A DNA stretch of 64,000 nt from Saccopteryx bilineata (lineage: Eukaryota; Chordata; Mammalia; Chiroptera; Emballonuridae): NCBI RefSeq assembly GCF_036850765.1, contig NC_089491.1:132486266-132550265 (forward strand). The letters run 5' to 3'. The position numbers and the translations under genes are program-made. Below, piece after piece: positions 35,833 through 47,437 of this stretch. The notes under the pieces were generated by a model. That model saw only the letters and a program-made list of their open reading frames with translations. It made no database searches and was not told the origin of the DNA. Numbering within the stretch: position 1 is the first letter of the stretch; each line of letters opens with the position of its first letter.

Positions 35833-36727
35833 GTAAGTATTCTGAATTATCTAATGTAATATGTTTGGAATATTAAATTAGTTGATTTCCTTACTTGTGT
35901 TCTTAGTGAAAATTAGTGTATGGAGAAACCTCCTAAGTACATATGTTTTTTTCAAAGTCTGATCTATACTGTGAATAGGTTAGTTTGAGTCACTTTCCCT
36001 GAATATTAAAATATATTGGAATATATAGAAAAGTAGAGATATAAAATAATAATAGTGGAGTATGCACTACCTAGCTTTGTGAGATTGTAGCATTGGATCA
36101 TATTTGCTTCAAATATTTCATGGTTTTGGTCTAAGAAATGAAACGTTATGTTTAAAGACCCTCAAACTTTTCCTCAGGCTTCCCCCACCTATTTTCACTT
36201 CATTTGGTGTTAATTATTCCTGTGAACATTTGCATACTTCTTAGACTATATACGTTTGTATCTATAAAAATTTATAATACTGTTTTGTGTGATTTAAGTA
36301 CTATTTTTATTACAGATTGAAAAATATGAGTATTTTTGTATACTATATAAGGGGCAATGAGCAACATGAGTGCCCACATACCCTTCATTCAGCTAAGAAA
36401 CTGCGTGTTTTAAAAATACTTAGAGATTGGCATACTGTCATGCTTCATTTTGCTTAACATAGTTTTGAAATTTATCCATGTTGATATGTATAGTTTAGTA
36501 CATTTATTTTAGTAATAACTACTGTATAATATTGTTCTGTATAAGTAGATCACAGTCTCCCCATTCAGTTGCTGAACATTTAAATTGTATGTTCAGCATA
36601 CAATTACTTTTGGATGTCCATGATATCAAGTGGTTCATATGGTTGTTGGACATTTGGTTTCTCTTCTCTGTGAGTGACCTATTTAAATCTCTGCTCATTT
36701 TTCTGTTGGAATAGCTACCTTAAGAAA

Positions 36728-36903
36728 ATTTTTTTTTAATTTACTGATTTTAGAGAAGGGGGGAAGGAGAGAGAGACTTTTATTTGTTCCACTTACTTCT
36801 GCATTTATTCATTGCTCTTTATGTGTGCCCTGATGGGGGATTGAACCTACAACCTTGGTGTATCAGGATGATTCTCTAACCAACTGAACTACCCAGCCAG
36901 GGC
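36728..36903 (-). mobile_element. SINE copy, degraded
   Basis: Antisense tRNA-derived SINE from the T-rich tail to ctacccagccagggcc. The head resembles family A but the body is short. Duplication unclear. Confidence 0.65.
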
Positions 36904-36968
36904 CATACCTTCTTTTTTCCTATTGATTTGTAAGAATTCTTTATATATTAGGCTGAATTTTTTTATAT

Positions 36969-36969
<1 letters not shown>

Positions 36970-37009
<40 letters not shown>
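36970..37009. repeat. (ac)n microsatellite
   Basis: About 19 ac units, flanked by atat runs. Confidence 0.95.
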
Positions 37010-37012
<3 letters not shown>

Positions 37013-37521
37013 GGCTTTGTCCAGTCTATTGTCCTTTCCATTTTTTTATGGTATATTTTATATAGATTCATTGAATTTCAGTGTAGTCAAGTTGATCAAT
37101 TTTTGTTTTATGCCTTTTTATGTACCTTAAGAAATATTTAATTGTTTTGCCATCATATATAACCAAAAAGAATTAATAAGTACATATTTTAAAATCCTAG
37201 ACAGTTGTACCTTTGTCTGCCTCTGAGGCAGGAGTGTTCCTTAGTCATCCAAGTAGTGACTGCTTGAATAAACTTAAGAGGATGTGTAAAAAGAGACAGA
37301 TACAAGATATAGCTAATTCAAAAAGTTCTGTCTGCAGTTCAGTCCAAGGATTTGAGAATGTGACACTGCCAAAAATTACTTTTTGAATCTTCTATTCAGT
37401 TTTTTTTTTAATTCTTTTGTGTTTCTAAAGCCTGTTGTATTCACCTAACAAACTATTATGGGAAAACCATGATAGAAAGCTTTTTAGGCAATAAAATCTT
37501 TAGCTAAGTAAGTGTATATTG

Positions 37522-38468
37522 CAGTGGTTCTCAAAGTATGAAGATTTCCAAGTGCACGCTATGGTATTCCAGAGAAGTATGTGCCTTTTGGGGACCAAAA
37601 AACCAACAGAGTTTTGGGAGTTTAGATTTTTGGGGGACAGAGGTGTGGGGAATTAGCTGTAAGCTGACAGTCTGCCCAACCCCCCACCTCACTTGCCTGA
37701 TTAGTTTGCAAAAGGCTGTTAAGCTGTGATGCTGGTATACACTACCCCCATGTTCCCCAGAAAGACTGGAGGCAAGTTTATTCTATCCTTTGTTTGGTGT
37801 AAAGTTAAGATGATATGTATGGTGGGGGTTTTGAATTGATGATTAAACATAAAGAATTGTCTCTTGAAGCCTTTTGGATTTCTATAAAAGAAGAATATGT
37901 GGCAATATCTATAAAAGCTTTGAACATTTTACTACAATTTTCAACATCCTATTTATGTGAATTAGGATTTTCTACCCTCAGTACAATTAAGAGTATAAAG
38001 AAGGAATTCTTCAATGTATTGACGAGGAAATGAGAGTTTGCCTTTCAAATATATGCCCAAACATAGAAGAAATCGCTAGGACACATCAGGCTCATGTTTC
38101 TCATAAACACAAGAATGAAAAAATTTAACACATTCACGCTGAGACCTGCCACATTAACTAAATCTTACTAAGAATGTATTTATATATGTAAAAAAATAAC
38201 ATTTTTGTCATTTTTAAAAATTTTTAACCTCTTTTTTACACATTCTAAAAAGCAAAACTCAAAAAATGTAACATAAAAACAATTTTTAATGTCAGAATAA
38301 ATTTAATTTTGTCGTATTTATTTCACTTAATTACCATTGCACTTTATATTTTTTCGTTAATATTTGACTTGATTATTATAACATGTTTCTCAGAAATTTG
38401 AATATAGTGTGCCTACAATTTTTAGGATTTTAAATGCGCCTCAACTTCAAAAAGTTTGAGAACCATTG
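37522..38468 (+). mobile_element. hAT element with relic transposase C-terminus, 947 bp
   Basis: Ends cagtggttctcaaag and tttgagaaccattg are flanked by a perfect 8-bp duplication gtatattg (37514-37521, 38469-38476). At about 37870-38030 the + strand reads AFWISIKEEYVAISIKALNI then LLQFSTSYLCELGFSTLSTI, the hAT C-terminal dimerisation domain, followed by stops. The N-terminal zinc finger and most of the catalytic core are missing, so it is an internal-deletion derivative. Confidence 0.88.
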
Positions 38469-39167
38469 GTATATTGTTTTATTAGTTAGGTGTGATCTCA
38501 GGGTAAATGTCTCATTTATATTTCTTAAGTTATAAAATGTTTTCATAATTTTAGGTATTGTATGCTCTTTTCAAATATGAAGACCCAGTGAAGTCAAGTA
38601 TAAAAACTTAACATTTTACATTGCAAAAGTAGTAAACAAGTTAGAATTCTCAATCATGTCTTATTTGCACTAGATTTCACTAATTTTTTGAGTTTTAATT
38701 TTGTATTGTACCTAAAGGGAACATTTACAGTTCTAAAATTTTTATGTTCTGGAAAGCCATATCATCAGTTTTATATATTTTGCATCTATAATTTGAAATT
38801 TTGGCCTCTTTTAAAGTCGTAGACTTTGTCCAATTTTTGGCTTCTATTTTCTAACTAACATATAGTACTAAGGACTGCTTAGATAATTTAACGTTTAATG
38901 AAATACAAATATTTTGCTTTATAAATGTTTACTTTTTAAATTGGTTTCCTTAACTGGGCAGTCATGTCTTGAAGACTGAAACTAATATTTCTGTTGATTT
39001 TCACATACAGAAAATCAACAGAATGGGTACATTGGCACAGTGTAAATGCTCATTGAGCATTTCATGACTGGTTAATTACTAGTAGGTCATAATTCCTAAG
39101 ATCATTTAATAAGCAAAAAAAAAAAAGTATATCTGGAGTAATTTATACCATCAAAAATGATTTTATT

Positions 39168-39309
39168 GCCTGACCTGTGGTGGCACAGTGGATAAAGCGT
39201 CGACCTGGAATGCTGAGGTCACCAGTTTGAAACCCTGGGCTTGCCTGGTCAAGGCACATATGGGAGTTGATGCTTCCAGCTCCTCCCCCCTTCTCTCTCT
39301 CTGTCTCTC
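39168..39309 (+). mobile_element. SINE family B copy 10, short form
   Basis: Head gcctgacctgtggtggcaca, pyrimidine-rich tail ctctctctctgtctctct. Duplication ttttatt at 39161-39167 and 39310-39316. It lies about 220 bases before the PTPRD-like exon. Confidence 0.88.
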
Positions 39310-39527
39310 TTTTATTATAAAATACTTTACTGTGTAACGATATATAGATTGCAAGGCCTCTTTCATTTTCTTTCCCCTCCCCACTTCTCCTGCTTTTTAT
39401 TTACTAACATTGTGTCAAACATTTATCATCAGATCCATTTTATCTCATATCTTTGCTGCTTCTAATACTGAAGTTATACGCTGGAAGACATTCATATATG
39501 ACCAACATAGACTCTGTCTTTCCTCAG

Positions 39528-39680
39528 GAGATGTATGCAACCAGTCCTTACTCAGACCCTGTTGTGTCAATGGACCTGGATCCACAGCCAATCACTGATG
39601 AAGAAGAAGGCTTCATCTGGGTCCTGTCCTTGCAGTCGTCTTTATCATCTGCATTGTCTAGCTATTCTTCTCTATAAAAG
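39528..39680 (+). pseudogene. PTPRD: PTPRD-like transmembrane exon, twice frameshifted
   Basis: Acceptor ctttcctcag ends at 39527 and donor gtatgt starts at 39681. It reads [20 protein letters not shown] then [11 protein letters not shown], after which about seven bases are missing. [13 protein letters not shown] follows in a second frame, where one base is missing, and AILLYK follows in a third. Both breaks lie in the single membrane-spanning helix. The splice phase still joins to the exon at 59457 as YKRKRAES. Confidence 0.86.
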
Positions 39681-41810
39681 GTATGTTTATCCAATATTTC
39701 TATTGCAATCTTGGGGATGGCCTTATTTTTGAAGACTTGTGATTTCTTCTGTGATCATTTCGTAGTTGATCTTAGTAGACTACTTTAGTGTAGCCCCAGT
39801 AATCATTGGAAAATGTTTTCATTAGAGCTAGAATGAAATTTAAAGACTGCTATTTAAGATCCCATTCAGTGTGAGGGGGACTCCATTGCCTAGTGTGCAC
39901 AGACCGTGGCTCTTCTGAGCTAATTTATGAGCACTTTGCCTGATGTTTAGCTGACATTTGGTTGTTTTAAACAATTAATTGTTCACTTTAGCGTGGTTTT
40001 TGAAACATCATGAACCTGTACATTTCTGTTCATTTTATAACTCTGGTGTGCACATGTGCTGGAATTTTTCCTATAGCCATTTCTCAACACTTAGCGAAGT
40101 AGCTAAAAATGGAAGATTAGAGAAGGACAAAAATAAACATTTTCCCTCTCTGCTTTTCTTCTAACCCCTATTCCAAATATTCAGTACAAATCTTCATTTG
40201 TCCAAAAAGGAATGTGAGGTACCACTTTTGCTTTTTAAAAATATAACCTTACCTTTTATACTCTCAAATAGCAATCTGACTTAGTATCTTTGATTGCAGT
40301 TAGGATGCAGATAATTCACATCAACCCCATGTTTTCTGGTTGTCCACTCTTTTTTAATACAATTTCTTCCTTCATTACATAAAAGCAAGATTTTCTCCCC
40401 AAATCACTGCTTTAGTTGAAAGGAACATTAATAATTCTTCAACCCCTAAATCCTTTTGACTTAAAAATATTATCATATTATAAATGTATAAAATTATGAA
40501 AATTAATATATATAATACATTCTCTTAAACATTTAGAATGACTGAATTCTAAATTATCTTCAGTTATATTAATTTTTCTTCCAATTCAAGTTTTATTTCA
40601 TGAAACTTTGTGTTTACACTGTCCTTGGTAGTGTTTGACCTTTCAGAATACTCTTTGATCTCTTCCCTCTACTATAATGTAGTACCCCCCTCTCCCTTTC
40701 TCTCTCTGCTTCCCTCTCTTCCTCTACATTCCTTTTCTCCTCCTTCCATTTCTCCCACTCCCCCATCTTCCCCTCTCTCATTCTCTCTCCTCATAGCCTT
40801 GACCTTCAGAATCAGAGAAGTTTCTTCATTGTGATTCTTGCTCACATGCTTAATCTGATCATCTTATTTTCATTATTTATTTTCATATACATATAGCTCC
40901 CTTCATTAAGTTTCTTTAATTATTTCTACCTATATTCCCTTATTAACTATGTTCTTATGTTCCTGGGATAGCCTTTATTTATTTTTGATAACTTCTTTTC
41001 TTGACTCAAAAGTAGATTCTTCCAGACACTTCTTTTAAAAGTTTCTCTTATAAAGCTGCATTCCATTTTATTTCATGTGAAAAAGGGTTAATGAAATAAG
41101 AAAAGAACAAAGTAAATCTTATAACCATAACCTCTTAAATTGCCTATCCTATTTTAGAGCTAGAAAGAATGGAAGAAATACCCATTATAATTTTTTTCTG
41201 ATCATTGCCATCATTCAATATCAATGTCATACAATAGCTTAAAAAGCAAATGATTGAGGTCCAAAATCTCCTCTTAATTGATGGTTTTAATCTCCTCAAC
41301 CCAATTTGTATCTTATCAGTGTGCATTATATTTGATCACCTCTGTCTTGTGCAAGAGGTAAGAGCAGGAAACAGGAGTTAGCCACTTACTCCAGAACAAT
41401 AATAAATCATGAGTGAATCCAAGTAGGAGCTGGTAGTTTTTGATGTTCATGTGCTGCACCTATTATCAGAAGAGAATACAATAATTAAAAGCAAGAGTAG
41501 AATTATAATTGTTTTCAGTGAAATATTTATTCAGGTTATCACATCCTCCTGTGGGAGTCAGATTAGCAATCTTGATTACTAAGAGTTTGCATTTCTCGAC
41601 CATATCGTATGACATTTTGTGATTATTTAAAATGGACAAAACACTCGCCTTATTTTTGAAGTTGTGTTTCATTCAGATATTATCTGACTATCCTTAAGTC
41701 AGGTCACTGAAGAGAGGTGTGCATGAGATTTATGAACTAGTTATGTAAATGCAAAGAAATAGGATTTTAACCTTGATAATTTCTAACATTTGTGATTGTT
41801 TTCCATTCTT
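39681..41810. other. PTPRD-like intron, no gene seen
   Basis: Unique-looking AT-rich sequence with a ct-rich run at 40680-40800. No exon recognised. Confidence 0.55.
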
Positions 41811-42230
41811 TTTCTTTCTTTGTTTTTTTTTTTTTTTTTTTTTTTTTGGTATTTTTCCGAAGCTGGAAACGGGGAGAGACAGACAGACTCCCGCATGCGC
41901 CTGACCGGGATCCATCCGGCACGCCCACCAGGGGCGACGCTCTGTCCACCAGGGGGCGATGCTCTGCCCCTCTGGGGCATCGCTCTGCTGCGACCAGAGC
42001 CACTCCAGCACCTGGGGCAGAGGCCAAGGAGCCATCCCCAGCGCCTGGGCCATCTTTGCTCCAATGGAGCCTTGGCAGTGGGAGGGGAAGAGAGAGACAG
42101 AGAGGAAGGGGAGGGGGAAGAGGTGGAGAAGCAAATGGGCGCTTCTCCTATGTGCCCTGGCCGGGAATTGAACCCAGGTCCCCTGCACACCAGGCCGACG
42201 CTCTACTGCTGAGCCAACCGGCCAGGGCCA
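41811..42230 (-). mobile_element. SINE family A copy 7
   Basis: Antisense copy with a T-run of more than 20. Duplication gttttccattctt (41798-41810) against gttttcattctt (42231-42242). Core ccaccagggggcg at 41946-41958. Confidence 0.92.
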
Positions 42231-42789
42231 GTTTTCATTCTTCATTTGTATGTGCTTGAAAAGAAATCAACTCAGTTATACGTTTTTTCTAATCCCGCAA
42301 AAAGAGGCATCATATTTAAAGGTTTTATGACTCTGTTAAAATAGAGGTGCATTCTAGTGTGTGCTTATGTAATCATCGTCTAATGCAATTGTTGGAAGAG
42401 GCACACATCCTCGAATGCTAAGTATATTTAGCTAAAGCATCTGAAGGCCCATGAAGCGTTGCTGAAATAGAAATGCTTGCTTCAGCAGTGAAGAACATTC
42501 CTGACTTGAAATTTAAGTAGGCCCAACAATGTCCTTCTTGATTATTATGAAGCAATTCAAGAGGAAACCTTCCATAGGGGATGAATAGTGTCTTTTGTAG
42601 CTTGGAATCTGAGCAAAGTTAATTATGTATGTAATAAATACTTCATCCTCTTAGGTGCCTTTCAGTTTATGCATAGGTTGTTGAAATTGATTATATTAGC
42701 ATCATTTTTAAAGTATTTCACTTCCTGTATATAAATGATACTTTGAGTAGGTAATGAGTATAAAATAATGTTGACTCATGTTATCTTTT

Positions 42790-43080
42790 TATTTTTATTA
42801 TTTTTTAATATTTACTTTTTAAACAAATTTATTGGGGTACAGGTCCAGTTGTGCACCTCAATAAAACATCATCTGCACAATGCATCATGTGACCATAGCC
42901 GCAAGCAGTCTCTTTTGTCCCAGTTCCCCCCCACTTTTGCCCACCTCCACCTGCCCCCTTACCCCTTTCCTTCTGGCTATCAACACAGTGTTGTCTTTGT
43001 CAACATGTTTCATATATATATATATATAATGCTTAATCCCTTCACCTTCTACCATATTTAATCATATACACCTGCTTATA
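42790..43080 (-). mobile_element. Short 5'-truncated L1 3' end
   Basis: The stretch aaacaaatttattggggtac followed by C-rich sequence resembles the 3' UTR of an antisense L1, truncated after about 290 bases. It includes a TA microsatellite (43014-43028). Assignment rests on composition and remembered 3' UTR motifs. Confidence 0.55.
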
Positions 43081-43469
43081 ACACTACTTGCACTACTTGT
43101 GGTTGGAGAAGTTTTGTAGCTATGGATCTATGGATGGTTTGTCCATATAAAGCTGTCTGAGGAGACATATACTTATTATTATATTAATTTGGAAATAGCA
43201 TAATCTTTCATCTGACAGTACTATTCATTTGACTTTGCTTTTAATCTAGGAATTTGTAAACCTGTAATACATTGATAATCAGTGATAAAATATTATCACC
43301 TAGGCTTTGTAAGGTCCCTAAAATGCCTCTGAATCATCTGAAAATTAAAATGTGTTTGGTAGGTCTTGAGTGTTACAAATTATCTTGCAGTATGAGTTTT
43401 TGAAAATTTGTATTCTATATGTGACATGTACAGTGTTTTTAAAATGTAAAGTACAGAGATAAGGTGGTA

Positions 43470-43625
43470 GCAAGGGTTAGAAAACACTAGACTAGGAATC
43501 AGTAAAACTGAGTTAAAATCCCAGCTCCATGACAAGCTGGCTCTATATAGAGTGGAAAGTCATCCAACACTCTGAATCTCTGCTTTCTCTTCTATAAAAT
43601 AAGTAGGTATTCTAGATAATGCTTT
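43470..43625 (+). mobile_element. MIR-like SINE
   Basis: actagactaggaatcagtaa, aaatcccagctccatgacaa and ttctcttctataaaataagt follow the order of the mammalian-wide MIR core. Confidence 0.65.
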
Positions 43626-43890
43626 TTAATGTAGTGTCCTCTAATGAGAGCATCAAATCCCAAGTAGTAGAATTTGTACTATATTATTTCTGCCCATAGG
43701 GTTGTGTGTATGTTTTTTAAATATGACTCCATGTTGCCCTTCTTTCTCTTCCCCTCCCACACACAAAAGAATCTGTAGAGCTATTGAATGGATACTCTTA
43801 GAAATTCATATACACTGATCATTTGTTACATATGTAAGGTATTTCAGCCATTAGTTCTAGAATTGTCTGGGAATTCTTTACATAGAAAAT

Positions 43891-44300
43891 TTTTATTTAT
43901 TTATTTTTTTGCAAGAGAGAGTGGGGGGACAGACAGGGACAGACAGAAAGGAAGGGAGAGAGATGAAAAGCATTAACTCATAGGTAACACTTTAATTGTT
44001 CATTGACTGCTTTCTCATATGTGCCTTTACTGGGGGATGGGTGTCCAGCCAAGTCAATGACCCCTTGCTCAAGCCAACAACCTTGGGCTTCAAGCCAGTG
44101 ACCTTGGTCTTCAAGCCAGTGACCTTTGGGCTCAAGCCAGTGACCATGGGTTCATGTCTATTATCCCATGCTCAAGCTGGCAACCCCTCGCTCAAGCCAG
44201 ATGAGCCTGCTCTCAAGGCGGCAACCTCAGGGTTTTGAACCTGGGTCCTCAGCATCTCAGGCCAATGCACTATCCACTACTCCACTACACAGATCAGGTT
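43891..44300 (-). mobile_element. SINE family B copy 11, long form with internal tandem repeat
   Basis: Antisense long form. Duplication acatagaaaat (43880-43890) against atgtagaaaat (44301-44311). The middle carries three tandem copies of a 21-22-bp unit beginning ttcaagccagtgacc (about 44089-44151). Confidence 0.88.
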
Positions 44301-44311
44301 ATGTAGAAAAT

Positions 44312-47129
44312 ATTTGACAACAACATGTTAAGCTGACTCTGTGGGCAGTCGTTTCACAATGTATGAGAAGTGTTTATTATGTACTATGGAAAAAAAGAAA
44401 ATATGGGTTAGGGAGCTATAACCATCTAAGGCATGGTCTAGATAAAAGTAACATTTTTGAACAGTAATAGTCTAACCAGAATGGATGCTGTAGAGAGAAT
44501 AATTTTCAGATCGACCCCCAAACTTCTGTGGGTGAAGGCCATGAGGTAGGGATGACTAAAATAAGACTTCAGCTTTTTCCTCTCATCCAACAGTGACCCT
44601 CTGTGGGTTTTCCCTCATAGTTTTCTCTTTTTATATCAACCCTCCATGTCTTTCCAAGCTGTCATCAAAGAAAGTCCTTCCCTAAGCATTGAACACCTTT
44701 TCCCTCACTCCCCGGCCACTCCACTTGGCCTGGCTAGCTAACTCATCCTAGAGGGAAGCTAAGCTTCCACCTGCTATATAGAAAGCCTGTCTGTCTAGCT
44801 GCCTCCCTCTTTTGCTCTCCTTTCTACCAGTTCAGTCTGCTTAGCCCTTTTCTATGCTCTTAAAGAACTTTCTACTTTTCTATATTATAGAATCTACCAC
44901 ATTACTGTAATTGGCCATTTTCTTAGATTTCTTGTCCACTCCATAGTGTAGGTTTAGGACTCTGTCTTGTTCCTCACTGTTTCCTTTGTGCCTAGCAGAG
45001 TGCGTGTCACAGAGGGATATTGAATGATCACACTTATATAAGCCAAATAGTGTAAACAATCTCTGTCCCCTCCATGTGTTTACTCCATCATTCATTATTG
45101 CCTTTTTCTTGGCTGGCAAGAACTGTAATAAAACCCTCAACCTATTATTTAAACATAGTGGTTCCAAAAGCCTTCAAGCTTAGGCATTTGCACCAAATAT
45201 GTACCCCTGCATGGTGAGACTGACATTTCTATGATAGAGGGAGTGAATTGCACACTGTATTTATTCATCAAAATATCAACAGACTTTTAATACACAAAAC
45301 TGATAATTCACTTAGTGCGTCCTTTCCTTCCAGAGGAATAGATATTCCTACAACTGATGACCTCATTGATTAAAAAATTAACAAGTTAGAAAGATATATA
45401 ATTTAGAAAAAAGAAAAAGAACCCTGATACCACCAGGTAAATCACTTTAAAATTAAGAAAATAATTAAGCAGTATGTTTGATATTATTTTTATTTTCTCT
45501 TTGTATGTGTTTTGTACAATTTTAATGTGGATTTTGTATTTTTGAAAAGAGATGAACTACAGTATCTCAAAGCCAGATACCCTAGCAGTATATGTTTTGT
45601 TGTGATTAAGGCAGATTTGGTACCTTTACATATTTTTGTAATTGAGAACTTGCTAAATACTTTGCAATTTGCCTCAACATGAAGATTGTTCGGATTACTT
45701 CTTTACAGGTAAAAGATGCCCTGTCTGCATAAAGAATATTGTTATTTAAGCAATTTCCATATTATCCCAGGTGAAAGTATGTGTGAGCATGAACTAAATG
45801 TATTCACAGACAGTAGTACCTCTTTGACTAGGAAAGTATGTCATGTCCATGGCTGGTAATAAAATACTTTTATGGATCCGCCCAGCTATATACATAGGTC
45901 ATGCTCTGTAGATTTATAATGATGAGTATTACCTTTTCCAAACTGAAAATGTTTTTAATCTTTTATTGGAAAAAAAGATTTATGATTATCTGACTGTCAA
46001 AAGGTGTTTGAAGAAATCATTTCTGCCATTTTATTACCTCGTGGTATATTATACAGTTGTGCAAATTTTTGTGCAGTTCAGTACAATTTGCAAGTCTTTT
46101 ATATCATTAAGGGAATAACCTACCTCTTAACTGAGAACTCTTTATTTTAAATGAATAATGTTCTTATATGAAGTAATGTTCTATTCCCTTTAAGTACATT
46201 AGTAGTTTTGTCATGTATGTTTTGAAAAAGTCAAATTATATCTGTACTATAAAATACTTCCTGAAATATAATTAATCGTGGCAGTATTTTGTCAGTTGAT
46301 GGATAAAAGTGACTATGACATTAACACACTCAAAAATGATTTATTTAGCGATGTGCCCTCATGTCCTCCACTTACTTTATGATTAGAAGCCTTTAAATAT
46401 TTTGATATGCTGTCATTTGCTAATGTGTGTAAGTTATGTGTCCCTACCTGTGAGCACTGTTAATTCTTGGTTGTCATGGTTACTCTTATTACCATTGGCC
46501 AACTAATATTTAGCCTTTCTCTGTTCTTTTTCTTTTTTTCTTTTTTGCTGCATTAAAATGGAGCAGTAAACCTGACAGGTGAGGAATAGAGAACAAACCC
46601 CTTTAGTGCTCAGTCAAGAAAAAAAAAAAATATGGGTAGACTTGCAGATATACTGAGGGGATGAAGGTAGGGGTTGGATATAAAAGATGATACCTGGCCA
46701 GTAGATGATGGATAAAGCCTACACATATAAAATAATTGATATTAAAGTGATTCTGGGAAAGTTTATATAAGAAGATAAAACAGTTTATCATAAAACCAGT
46801 CTCAGAGTTTTGTTAGTTGTTAAGGTAAAATGAACGTTTTTATGTGTTAATGTGTCTGCAGAAGAGAAATGGGAGGTGCTTGATAAGCTGTCTTGCTTTG
46901 TTCTGTTTTGAAGGTCAGTTTTCCAGTTTGATCTCTGGTCACCTCTCAGTACAGGAATACAAGCTTGTTCTCACCCTCCAAAAATTGATGATAGTGTCTT
47001 AAAGAAAACTCTATGTAATTCCAAGTTATTTTCCATGTCTTCCAGCCTTGAATCATAATAGTAATAGTAGTAATAACAATAAAAATAATATCTGTATTCT
47101 TTGATTATTGACTGACTGGTCTAATCTAG
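44312..47129. other. PTPRD-like intron, no gene seen
   Basis: Mostly unique AT-rich sequence ending at the L1 insertion site. No splice-flanked coding block or clear repeat was recognised. Confidence 0.55.
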
Positions 47130-47437
47130 CCTCCTAGCTTTCTTTTTTTTTTATTTTTATTTTTTTTTATTTTTTAATAAATTTTTATTAATGGTAATGG
47201 GATGACATTAATAAATCAGGGTACATATATTCAAAGAAAACATGTCTAGGTTATTTTGTCATCAAATTATGTTGCAAACCCCTCGCCCAAAGTCAGATTG
47301 TCCTCCGTCACCCTCTATCTAGTTCTCTGTGCCCCTCCCCCTCCCCCTAACTCTCTCCCTCCCTCCCTCCCATGTCCTCCCTCCCCCCCCACCCTTGGTA
47401 ACCACCAAACTCTTGTCCATGTCTCTTAGTCTCATTT

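Larger units (their letters stand above)
35833..37521. other. Region after the last MTMR6-like exon; probable breakpoint interval begins
   Basis: Contains old L1-like sequence (about 36310-36715), a degraded SINE and an (ac)n run. The expected last MTMR6 exon (coiled coil and tail) is not visible. Confidence 0.5.

Noticed and set aside
41730..42259. Open frames of 130-170 residues over the SINE at 42 kb
   Set aside because: They are frames through a GC-rich SINE-A copy and recur at the other copies (6.5, 10.2, 13.8, 56.8 kb); no coding support.
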